DNA from: Aliarcobacter vitoriensis
Lineage (GTDB): Bacteria; Campylobacterota; Campylobacteria; Campylobacterales; Arcobacteraceae
Assembly (NCBI RefSeq): GCF_003316695.1
Contig: NZ_PDKB01000018.1
Span: 1-50,260 of the forward strand
Direction: 5' to 3'
DNA: 50,260 bases
Below, piece by piece: positions 42,709 through 50,260 of this stretch. The notes beneath the pieces are model-generated. The model was not told the DNA's origin, did no database searches, and saw nothing but the letters and a program-made list of their open reading frames with translations. The number at the start of each line of letters is the position of its first letter. Position 1 is the stretch's first letter. Position numbers and translations under genes: made by a program.

Positions 42709-43812
42709 TTACTTATTTAATTTTACTTTTTTTGCTACTTTTGAAAATATAGGCATTACTAAAACAACAATATATCCAACAATCGCACCTAAAATTATTT
42801 CACTAAAAAATCCACCAACTGGAATAGCTTTTAAAGTTTCATCAAATGAGCTTAAAATATGTGTTTCGTGTGCAATTATCCCACCACCAACAGCAAGCAT
42901 AGCAATAGTTCCTAAAACACCAATAGTTTTTATAATATATGGCATAGATTTTACAAAACCATCTCCGATTTTTTGTATAGCCTTACTTCTTTTTTCTTGT
43001 AAGTAAAAACCTATATCATCTAGTTTTATGATAATTGCAACTATTCCATATACAAAAACTGTTGTTAATATCCCAACGCTTATTAAAACAAAAAGTTTAG
43101 TTAGGAAATCACTATTATCAAGTAAGCTTAAACTAATAACAATAATTTCAAATGAAAGAATAAAATCTGTTTTAATAGCACTTTTTACTTTTTCATCTTC
43201 AAAGTTTTCATTTGAAACATCTTTTTTATTAGCTTCATTATGAGCTTCTTGATGAAAAAATTTTTCTATTATACTTTCAACACCTTCATAAGCTAAATAT
43301 GCTCCACCTATGATTAAAATAGGAGCTATTGCCCAAGGTGCAAGATAGCTTAAAAGTAAAACAACAGGAATGATTATAAATTTATTTATAAAACTTCCTT
43401 TTGCAATTTTATAAACTATTGGAAGTTCTCTAAGAGCAGCTTTTCTTTTTGCTTCAAGCATTGCAACATTTCTTATATGTTCTAACTCTTCAATAACTTC
43501 TTGTTGAGACTTTTCATCTAACTTTTTTATATTTTCTTGTAAATCTTCAACAGATTTTGCTTTTTCTAACTCTTTTTTTAAAATTTGTGAAGTTGTTTCA
43601 TTTGTAAAATTTGCAATAGCTGCAAGGTCATCAACTAAAAGCCCACTTGATTTTACACTTGCAAGTTTTGTATAAGTTGCAATATCATCAAAAAGCAGTC
43701 CAATATCATCAAGTGAAGTTGCAAGTGATTTGGCAGTTGTTGCCATAGTTTTTCCTGCAAGTGATCCAATATCATCTGCTAAGATAGATAAATAGCCTAA
43801 TATCCCAGCCAT
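42709..43812 (-). CDS. DUF808 family membrane protein (YedI-like)
   Basis: 367 residues. Starts with the conserved LADDIGSLAGKTMATTAKSL/DDIGLLFDDIATYTKLAS/VKSSGLLVDDLA repeats typical of DUF808, then ELPIVYKIAKGSFINKFIIIPV and APWAIAPILIIGGAYLAYEG, followed by several membrane helices. A charged insertion of about 45 residues (75-120, KKELEKAKSVEDLQENIKKL in part) makes it longer than E. coli YedI (about 305). Function unknown. Followed 18 bp later by the PDC sensor gene frame. Confidence 0.85.
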   Translation of the reverse strand: MAGILGYLSILADDIGSLAGKTMATTAKSLATSLDDIGLLFDDIATYTKLASVKSSGLLVDDLAAIANFTNETTSQILKKELEKAKSVEDLQENIKKLDEKSQQEVIEELEHIRNVAMLEAKRKAALRELPIVYKIAKGSFINKFIIIPVVLLLSYLAPWAIAPILIIGGAYLAYEGVESIIEKFFHQEAHNEANKKDVSNENFEDEKVKSAIKTDFILSFEIIVISLSLLDNSDFLTKLFVLISVGILTTVFVYGIVAIIIKLDDIGFYLQEKRSKAIQKIGDGFVKSMPYIIKTIGVLGTIAMLAVGGGIIAHETHILSSFDETLKAIPVGGFFSEIILGAIVGYIVVLVMPIFSKVAKKVKLNK

Positions 43813-43888
43813 TAAAATCCTTTAATTGATTTTTTAAAGTGGAATAATATACAATCTTTCCTAATAAAATAAAAATTATTGAGTAATT

Positions 43889-44653
43889 TTAGTAATTTTC
43901 GATACTCTCAAAACTCCAACCACTGTTTTTTAAAAGAGTTATTAAAGTTTTTAGATTTTCTTCACCTTCAAAATGGCTAGAAAACATAATATCATGCATC
44001 AAAAGGATTACTTTATTTTCTTTGATAGTTAATTTACTTTTGTAAATCTTTTCCATAGAGTAAAATATTTGTTCTGGAGTCTGTTTTGGTTCTCCATCTA
44101 CATCATATTCCCATTCTAAATCCCAGCCATAAATATGAAAACCTTCATTAAAAATATCATCATAAGCAACAGTTTCTATATTTGTTTGTTCTTTTGATAT
44201 TGCATAATCATTTATTTTTATTTCTGATAGTCTAAAAACATTTCTTCCTGCAAGACGAACTGGTAAAATAGATTTTTCATTGTTTGACATTAAAGAGTTT
44301 GATTTTTTTATATCTTCAAGAACTGAAGTAGGGTTGCTATAAAACTCTTTATATCTATTGTTTGCATGAGAATATGTATGATTTGCAATAGTAATATTTG
44401 ATTCTTTTAGAGCTTTTTTATAAATATTATTTGCATTTTCTACTTGATAACCAATAAAAAACATAGTTACAGGGATACTTTCTTCTTTTACTACTTTTAA
44501 AATGTTTTTTGTTGCACGTATTGGACCATCATCAAAAGTAAGAAGTGCTATCTTTTCATTTTTTGCTTCTTTAATAGTAGAATTGTTTTCAAAAAAATTA
44601 GTAATCGCAGATAAATTTAATGATAAAAAGAGAGAAATAAAAAAAATATGCAC
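43889..44653 (-). CDS. Polysaccharide deacetylase (NodB fold)
   Basis: Secreted carbohydrate esterase of 254 residues. Signal peptide (1-16), then motif 1 TFDDGP (39-44, metal-binding D42) and motif 2 NHTYSH with H92 and H96 as metal ligands. Motif 3 is divergent: VRLAGRN replaces the usual RxPYG, and a C-terminal LLMHD segment supplies the catalytic histidine. Substrate could be peptidoglycan or a surface polysaccharide. Stands alone between the DUF808 gene and the receptor locus. Confidence 0.85.
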   Translation of the reverse strand: MHIFFISLFLSLNLSAITNFFENNSTIKEAKNEKIALLTFDDGPIRATKNILKVVKEESIPVTMFFIGYQVENANNIYKKALKESNITIANHTYSHANNRYKEFYSNPTSVLEDIKKSNSLMSNNEKSILPVRLAGRNVFRLSEIKINDYAISKEQTNIETVAYDDIFNEGFHIYGWDLEWEYDVDGEPKQTPEQIFYSMEKIYKSKLTIKENKVILLMHDIMFSSHFEGEENLKTLITLLKNSGWSFESIENY

Positions 44654-44739
44654 AACAATCCTATGTATTTAAAATCAAGTTTTTATAATACTAAAATTTA
44701 TTTAAAAAAAAGAATATATGAGTAAATGTTTGTTATATG

Positions 44740-44801
44740 TTTTTACAATGTGAGATTTTGTATCAATCTTCGTTCATTTATAAGATTGATACAAAAATAT
44801 A
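44740..44801. repeat. 62-bp hairpin element, copy 1
   Basis: Matches 47942-48003 at 60 of 62 positions (differences at 44746 and 44771). Its core is a perfect 15-bp stem, TTTTGTATCAATCTT (44756-44770) with AAGATTGATACAAAA (44782-44796), over an 11-base loop. It lies 35 bp past the stop of TonB receptor 1 and probably ends that transcript. The flanks of the stem are conserved as well, which points to duplication. Confidence 0.9.
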
Positions 44802-44835
44802 ATAATATTCTTATTTTGTTGCTTTTTAAAATTTG

Positions 44836-46875
44836 TTAAAACTTATAAATTGCACCAATACCAAATCTTCTTGGTTCATTAAAAGTGATTATATTTGAAT
44901 ATACAGAAGTAATATAATCTTCATTTGTTATATTTTTACCAAAAGCATATATATCAAAATCTCCTATTTTATATCCAATTTTTGCATTTGCTGTGATCCC
45001 ACCATCAGCTTTTTGGAATGCTCCTTGTGTAATAACAAAATAGTTAGTAGTACCTCTTGCATTTAAATCTAACCTTCCATATATTCCACTATTAGCTAAA
45101 TATGAAATTCCTAAATTTGCTGTATAATTTGGAGTATTTTCTATTTTTTCTCCATCATATTTATTTACACCATCAAAATAATCATCATATTTTGATTGGA
45201 TTAATCCTAAACTTCCTGATATACTCCAATTGTCTGTTATAAAATATGTTCCATCAAGTTCTATACCTTGAGAGTGAGCTTTTTTAGCATTGCTAGTGTC
45301 ATATCCTGCTATTCCTTGTGTATATACTTGAAAATCTTCGATATTCATATAAAAAATTGCTGTATTCAAAGCAAAATTATCACCTATATATTTTGCTCCT
45401 ATTTCATAACTTATATTTTTTTCAGGTTCAAAAGTATTTGGACTACTATTTGGAGTATTAGGAAAATAGTTATGTCCTCCTGGCATATAACCTTTTGATA
45501 TTGAAGCATAAGTTGTTAAGTTGTCATTTATCTTATATGTAAGAGCAACTTTTGGTAAAAAACTATTCCAAGTTTTTTCATCTTTATATGGCATAGTTGA
45601 TTCAAATCCACCCCAATTACTATATTTCATAAGATCAATATCTTTTTTAATTTTTTGTAATCTTCCACCTAAAGTTAATTCAAAACTATTACCTAAAGGA
45701 ATCATAGTTTGACCAAAAATAGCATATGTTTCTCCATTTCTTTTAGAAACAAAGTTATCACTACCAGCAGCAAATGCATATCCACCTTTTGGCATATCTT
45801 TTTCTTCTTTTTCAAAATACAGTCCAGTTACCCATTTTATATCTTGATTTTTACTAGATATTTTAAGTTCTTGAGCCCAAATATCACTATCTGTATAATT
45901 CCATTGTTTTGAGCCATCATTTGCATTGTATGCTAAATAATCTGTGTCAAATATTGCATCATAAATAGATTGTTTATGTGTTGAAACAGATTCAAATTTA
46001 ACTTTGTCAAGTTCATAAGATAGATTTAAAGCTTGAGATTTTACTTTTATTTTCTCTAAAGTTGGCATATCAAAACTAACATTTTTTTCATTATCTCTAT
46101 CTAAACTATTTATTCTAACACCAGTTGGTGCTGCAAAACCATCAATAAAATTTCTTCTTTCATAATTATCAGAGATTGTTAATTTTCCAGAAAAATTATC
46201 TGTCGGTTTAAACATTAAATAAGCACTTGTTTCTCTATCTTCTTTTCTATTGGCATTTTTATTCATTCCTGAATAGTTGTTTTTTATCCAACCATCATCA
46301 TGCATATAAGAGCCATTAATTCCTGCATATAGTTTATCATCAATGATTGCTCCGCTTGTATTTATAGTAGTATATGAATAGTTCTGGTTTCCAAATTCTG
46401 TTCCAATTTTTGCTTTCCATTTATTTGTTGGGGCTTTTGTAACTATATTTATAACTGCACCATTTGCATTTTTCCCATATAGTGTTCCTTGTGGACCTCT
46501 TAAAACTTCAACTTGTTCTACATCTGCTAAACTTGGATTAAAATCTAACATATCATAATATGGAACCCCATCTACATAAATAATAACTGGATTAGTATTT
46601 CCAAATACAGTACCATTTAAGCCTCTAAATGAAACACCATTTCCAACCATAGGATTTATACTCATATTTGGAATTTCTTTTATTATATCTTGAACAGTTT
46701 TTATACCTTTTTGTTCAATCTCTTCTTCAGATATTACAGAGATACTTTGAGGAACATCTTTTATATTTTCCTCCATTTTATTTGCACTAACTGTTATTTC
46801 TTCTAGCTTTGTAGTTTCATTTGCAAATATTAATGAACTTACAAATAAAGATATAAAAATTATCTTCTTTTCCAT
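44836..46875 (-). CDS. TonB-dependent receptor, paralogue 1
   Basis: Outer-membrane receptor of about 679 residues. Signal peptide MEKKIIFISLFVSSLIFA, TonB box EEITVSA just after it, plug domain (QSISVISEEEIEQKG, EVLRGPQGTLYGKNANGAVINIVTK in part) and a 22-strand barrel ending PRRFGIGAIYKF. The frame is open to 46893 from a TTG, but ATG at 46875 is chosen because AAAGGA precedes it by 6 bases. Divergent from the AraC/PchR-like regulator; a candidate Fur box lies between. Close paralogue of the receptor at the right edge. Ligand (xenosiderophore, metal chelate or other) unknown. Confidence 0.93.
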   Translation of the reverse strand: MEKKIIFISLFVSSLIFANETTKLEEITVSANKMEENIKDVPQSISVISEEEIEQKGIKTVQDIIKEIPNMSINPMVGNGVSFRGLNGTVFGNTNPVIIYVDGVPYYDMLDFNPSLADVEQVEVLRGPQGTLYGKNANGAVINIVTKAPTNKWKAKIGTEFGNQNYSYTTINTSGAIIDDKLYAGINGSYMHDDGWIKNNYSGMNKNANRKEDRETSAYLMFKPTDNFSGKLTISDNYERRNFIDGFAAPTGVRINSLDRDNEKNVSFDMPTLEKIKVKSQALNLSYELDKVKFESVSTHKQSIYDAIFDTDYLAYNANDGSKQWNYTDSDIWAQELKISSKNQDIKWVTGLYFEKEEKDMPKGGYAFAAGSDNFVSKRNGETYAIFGQTMIPLGNSFELTLGGRLQKIKKDIDLMKYSNWGGFESTMPYKDEKTWNSFLPKVALTYKINDNLTTYASISKGYMPGGHNYFPNTPNSSPNTFEPEKNISYEIGAKYIGDNFALNTAIFYMNIEDFQVYTQGIAGYDTSNAKKAHSQGIELDGTYFITDNWSISGSLGLIQSKYDDYFDGVNKYDGEKIENTPNYTANLGISYLANSGIYGRLDLNARGTTNYFVITQGAFQKADGGITANAKIGYKIGDFDIYAFGKNITNEDYITSVYSNIITFNEPRRFGIGAIYKF

Positions 46876-46910
46876 TTTCATTCCTTTAATCAATATATTA
46901 ATGAGTTTGA

Positions 46911-46929
46911 ATTATAATGATAAATATTG
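46911..46929. promoter_or_regulatory. Candidate Fur box between receptor and AraC gene
   Basis: ATTATAATGATAAATATTG resembles Campylobacter-type Fur boxes built on ATAATGATAAT half-sites and lies about 35 bp before the receptor start and 60 bp before the regulator start. AT-rich background makes false positives common. Confidence 0.3.
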
Positions 46930-46986
46930 TTAGTTTCAAGTAAAAACTTCCTTTAGAAGGATTAAATTTTAGTAGTAAGGTGTAAA

Positions 46987-47934
46987 ATGTCTTATCGTAT
47001 AAATATAAATAACATAGATGAACTTTTAAAAAACATAAAACCAAGTAGCCAATATTCTATAAATTCTGAAGACAATAATAGTTTAATAGAAGCAAATAAA
47101 TCTATAATTTCAGATGATATTATTTTGTTTAAAACACAATCTTCAATGAATCAAAATGTAGTTGTTCAATCAAATCAAAAAGTTAGTGGGCTTTTTATCT
47201 CTATTATTTTAGATGGAGAAATAGTATATAAGGATAATTTTTTAAATAAAAAAGAAATTTTGAAAAAAAATGATATAAAAATAGCATACATAAATGAATA
47301 TGATATGACAACGAATTTGGATAGATCATCTGGAATTAGTATATATATAAAAAATCATTTTATAGAACAAAACTTATCTAAAATTCTTGATATTCACTCA
47401 AAAGATTTTTCTTCTCTTTCTAGTATAACTTTGAAAAATCAAACTTCAAAAAATATTCGTATTGCAAATGATTTGTATAATTCATCTTTTGATGGAGAAT
47501 TACAAAATATTTATATACAAAGTAAAGTTTTAGAGCTAATTTACAATGAATTTAGTGAAATACTAAATAAAGAAGAAAATGATAGAAAAGTTAAACTAAA
47601 TCAAGATGATATTGAAGCTTTACATAAAGTGAGAAATCTTATTTTATTAGAAAATGATTTTTCAGATTTGATTACTTTTTCAAAAAAAGTAAGAATAAAT
47701 GAGTTCAAACTAAAGTATGGCTTTAAACAGTTATTTAATACAACAATAGGACAATTAATACTAGAACAAAAAATGACTTATGCAAAATATTTACTAGAAA
47801 CTAGTGAATTTTCTATATCTGAAATTTCTTATTTTGTTGGCTATGCACATCAACAAAGTTTTACAAATGCTTTTGTTAAGTTTTTTGGATTTCCACCAAA
47901 GGATTTTATGAAAAACAGAAAATACTACTATTGA
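46987..47934 (+). CDS. AraC-family regulator, PchR-like
   Basis: 315 residues. N-terminal ligand-sensing region (1-200) without clear similarity; C-terminal double HTH (about 225-312): INEFKLKYGFKQLFNTTIGQ, then ISEISYFVGYAHQQSFTNAF and FGFPPKDF. The NEFKLKxGFKxLFxTT segment is typical of PchR-type regulators that activate siderophore receptors when the siderophore is bound. Divergent from TonB receptor 1, the likely target. ATG has AAGG 6 bases upstream. Ends 7 bp before the second 62-bp hairpin element. Confidence 0.88.
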   Translation: MSYRININNIDELLKNIKPSSQYSINSEDNNSLIEANKSIISDDIILFKTQSSMNQNVVVQSNQKVSGLFISIILDGEIVYKDNFLNKKEILKKNDIKIAYINEYDMTTNLDRSSGISIYIKNHFIEQNLSKILDIHSKDFSSLSSITLKNQTSKNIRIANDLYNSSFDGELQNIYIQSKVLELIYNEFSEILNKEENDRKVKLNQDDIEALHKVRNLILLENDFSDLITFSKKVRINEFKLKYGFKQLFNTTIGQLILEQKMTYAKYLLETSEFSISEISYFVGYAHQQSFTNAFVKFFGFPPKDFMKNRKYYY

Positions 47935-47941
47935 TTTTATA

Positions 47942-48003
47942 TTTTTATAATGTGAGATTTTGTATCAATCTTTGTTCATTTATAAGATTGATACAAAAAT
48001 ATA
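47942..48003. repeat. 62-bp hairpin element, copy 2
   Basis: Second copy of the element at 44740-44801, exactly 3202 bp away, with the same 15-bp stem and 11-base loop. Sits between the AraC gene and the convergent DUF4198 gene, 6 bp past the stop of the latter. Serves as a likely bidirectional terminator. Confidence 0.9.
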
Positions 48004-48009
48004 TTAAGG

Positions 48010-48903
48010 TTATTCTTTTACATTAAAAGTAATTGTAGATGCATTGAAAACATACTCTACTTTACCAAACAGATCTTTTAAAACTCCATCTTTTGATACA
48101 CTATCTTTATGACTGCAAGAAACTCTCCATTGTCCTACACTTTGTACTCTAAACTGTGCTTTTCCATTTTCTATATATGACATTAAAGAAAAACCGTCAT
48201 TTTGACCAAAAGAGTTACTACTAGCAGTTATAAAATCTATGCTAGAAGCACTTACATTTAAAGGTTTTCCTTCAAATAAAACTTCAAATTCTACTAAATC
48301 CCCAACTTTTACATTTGATAAATCTGTTTTTGGGATGATTTCAAGTCCTTTATTTGTTGCTTTTTGTTCTTCCCATTTGTCAATAGTCAAATAAGATTTT
48401 GCAAAAGCTTCAAATTTAACAGACATTAAAATTTTTTGTATATCATTGAGTTTATCTAAAGTTGTTAATTTTAATCTTGTATTACCTTTTGTATCTATAT
48501 ATTGAGTATAAAAAGTAGGTTTACTTTTTGCTTCTATTTTATAAACACCTTTTTGACTATTCTCTTTTAATGCAATTTTTTGTAATCCCATATCTGCACT
48601 AAAAACATCAAAATTATTAGCTTTTTTAATTGCTTCTTGAGGTTCACTGCTTGGAATATCAAGATTTATAACTTCACCATTTGGTGAAGTTATTTTAAAT
48701 TCTTCTACAATAACTTTACCATTTGGAGAGTTTAAAATATCATCCATTGGCATTGAATGACCCCAAGCCAAACCAACGATAATATGACCTGGTTTATGAG
48801 AAAATGACTCAAAAGAGTTTACCCAAAAATTATGAGCATTTAGATTCGTAAAACCTAAAGACAATATTGTACTAATAAACACTAATTTTTTTAAATTTTT
48901 CAT
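48010..48903 (-). CDS. DUF4198 periplasmic protein
   Basis: 297 residues. Signal peptide ending at TNLNA, leaving an N-terminal histidine (HNFWVNS) as is usual in this family; related proteins are annotated as nickel/cobalt uptake components (NikM-like periplasmic regions). Beta-rich domain with HKPGHIIVGLAWGH and a Cys/His-bearing end (RVSCSHKDS). Lies 23 bp downstream of TonB receptor 2, so it probably acts with that receptor on the same metal ligand (inference). Confidence 0.85.
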   Translation of the reverse strand: MKNLKKLVFISTILSLGFTNLNAHNFWVNSFESFSHKPGHIIVGLAWGHSMPMDDILNSPNGKVIVEEFKITSPNGEVINLDIPSSEPQEAIKKANNFDVFSADMGLQKIALKENSQKGVYKIEAKSKPTFYTQYIDTKGNTRLKLTTLDKLNDIQKILMSVKFEAFAKSYLTIDKWEEQKATNKGLEIIPKTDLSNVKVGDLVEFEVLFEGKPLNVSASSIDFITASSNSFGQNDGFSLMSYIENGKAQFRVQSVGQWRVSCSHKDSVSKDGVLKDLFGKVEYVFNASTITFNVKE

Positions 48904-48926
48904 TTTTTATCCTTTGTTTTTTTATT

Positions 48927-50260
48927 TTAAAATTTATAAATTGCACCAATTCCAAATCTTCTTGGTTCATTAAATCCAGCTACCACAAATCCTTCTTTTG
49001 CAGAATATCCAGCTACATAACCTTCATCTGTAATATTTGTTATATAACTATAAATATCCCAATCTTTTAATTTATAGCCAATTTTTGCATTAGATATTAT
49101 TCCACCATCATCTTTTAGCATTTCATGTTTTACAGCATCATAATAATATGTTGTTCCTCTTGCACTTAAATCAACTCTTCCATAAAGTCCACTATCAGCT
49201 AAATAAGATATTCCTAGACTAGCAGTATAGTTTGGAGTATTTTCTACCTTTTCTCCATCATATTTTCTAACTCCACCATCATAATCATCATATTTTGCTT
49301 GTACTAATCCAACTGCACCTGAAACACTCCAATTATCAGTTAAAAAATAAGTTCCATCAATTTCTATACCTTGCGAGTGAGCTTTTTTAGCATTATCTGT
49401 TGCATAATTATTTGTAATAGGGTCAATTTTATAAATATGAATATCTTTTATATCCATTCTAAATATTGCAGTATTAATTGCAAAATTATCTCCTATATAT
49501 TTTGCTCCAATTTCATAATTTATTGATTTTTGTGCTTCAAAAGTATTATCAGCATCTGATGTAGAACTTGGGAAAAAGTTAAATCCACCTGGCATATAAC
49601 CTTTTGATATTGAAGCATAAGTTGTAAGATTGTCATTGATTTTATATGAAAGTGCAGCTTTTGGTAAAAAACTATTCCAAGTTTTTTCATTGCTATAATT
49701 AAAATTAGGTAATTGATAATGTAATGTATTTGTAAAAGTTTGTCTTACATCTGCACTTATATCTTTTTTTATTTTTTGATATCTTCCACCTAAAGTTAAT
49801 TCAAAACTTTCTCCTAAAGGAATCATTGTTTGTCCAAAGATAGCATAAGTTTTACTATTTGTAAGGGAATCGCTATTAGAGTGATATATTCCTGGTACAT
49901 AAGTTCCTGTTCCATCATTTAAATTATAAAATCTATCTTCACCATAAGGACCTTGGTCTCTTTCTTCTTTATCAAAATATAATCCAGTTACCCATTTTAT
50001 ATCTTGATTTTTACTTGAAAGCTTTAACTCTTGAGTCCAAGTATCTATGTCTGCATAGTTATATTGTCTTAATCCATCATCATTGTTATTGGCTTTATAA
50101 TCTGTATCATAATCTCCAATAAAATTTGTTTTTTTATGAGTTGTAGTTGAGTCAAATTTTACTTTTTCTGTTTCATAAGAGATATTTAAAGCTTGAGAAT
50201 TTAGTTTTGTTTTTTCCGAAGTTGGCATTTCAAAACTTACATTTTCTGCATCTTTTCTTT
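48927..50260 (-). CDS. TonB-dependent receptor, paralogue 2, C-terminal part
   Basis: Barrel portion of an outer-membrane receptor. The frame stays open through the right edge (RKDAENVSFEMPTSEKTKL in part aligns with RDNEKNVSFDMPTLEKIKV of paralogue 1), so 50228 is not a true start. From there to the final EPRRFGIGAIYKF it matches paralogue 1 almost throughout, with differences concentrated in loops (for example the GPYGEDRFYNLNDGTG and QTFTNTLHYQLPNF regions), as expected when ligand specificity diverges. N-terminus, plug and TonB box are outside the window. Followed by the DUF4198 gene. Confidence 0.93.
   Translation of the reverse strand, partial: RKDAENVSFEMPTSEKTKLNSQALNISYETEKVKFDSTTTHKKTNFIGDYDTDYKANNNDDGLRQYNYADIDTWTQELKLSSKNQDIKWVTGLYFDKEERDQGPYGEDRFYNLNDGTGTYVPGIYHSNSDSLTNSKTYAIFGQTMIPLGESFELTLGGRYQKIKKDISADVRQTFTNTLHYQLPNFNYSNEKTWNSFLPKAALSYKINDNLTTYASISKGYMPGGFNFFPSSTSDADNTFEAQKSINYEIGAKYIGDNFAINTAIFRMDIKDIHIYKIDPITNNYATDNAKKAHSQGIEIDGTYFLTDNWSVSGAVGLVQAKYDDYDGGVRKYDGEKVENTPNYTASLGISYLADSGLYGRVDLSARGTTYYYDAVKHEMLKDDGGIISNAKIGYKLKDWDIYSYITNITDEGYVAGYSAKEGFVVAGFNEPRRFGIGAIYKF

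Overview
The window is very AT-rich, gene-dense DNA from a member of the Campylobacterota. It is most likely an Arcobacter/Aliarcobacter-type organism. This is judged from the mltD-rlpA-hisB-kdsC-lptC-lptA-engB order, the recombinase-rplI-hslV-hslU cluster, the many TTG starts and the PDC/PAS-type sensors. No rRNA, tRNA, CRISPR array or insertion sequence was seen, and no gene-free stretch exceeds 300 bases.

Layout: (1) 1-2790 holds the end of a siderophore receptor and a PepSY membrane protein (iron uptake). (2) 2820-10323 is the pyruvate dehydrogenase operon (aceE-aceF-lpdA, minus strand) facing an octanoyl/lipoyl transferase and lipA, which make the cofactor for it. (3) 10476-12925 is a signalling patch: a PAS-GGDEF-EAL c-di-GMP phosphodiesterase, then a divergent XRE regulator/PAS protein pair with twin operator-like leaders, the pair bracketed by a 19-bp direct repeat. 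(4) 12917-17848 holds uvrA and an unusual ABC-type ATPase fused to a SAM methyltransferase. (5) 17889-24011 is a tightly overlapping minus-strand housekeeping operon, ubiX-coaD-tmk-hisS-speA-cysE-tauE. (6) 24188-28356 holds a serine-recombinase-like protein lacking its nucleophile, rplI, hslVU, a small unknown protein and tatD, which appears to start at ATT. (7) 28394-33663 is an envelope operon (mltD-like, rlpA, hisB, kdsC, lptC, lptA, engB, GNAT). (8) 33731-44653 holds a Na+/H+ antiporter, thiI behind a 5' hairpin, two tandem DUF945-like proteins, and assorted membrane and envelope proteins. (9) 44740-50260 is a second iron/metal uptake area: a TonB receptor divergent from an AraC/PchR-like regulator, then a DUF4198 protein and a paralogous TonB receptor running off the window. 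A 62-bp hairpin element is repeated beside each receptor unit.

The strongest candidates for something undescribed are the ATPase-methyltransferase fusion (15845-17848), the XRE/PAS cassette with its shared leaders and flanking repeats (12103-12909), the non-canonical ATT start of tatD (27568), the nucleophile-less recombinase (24188-24823) and the duplicated hairpins around the receptor locus.
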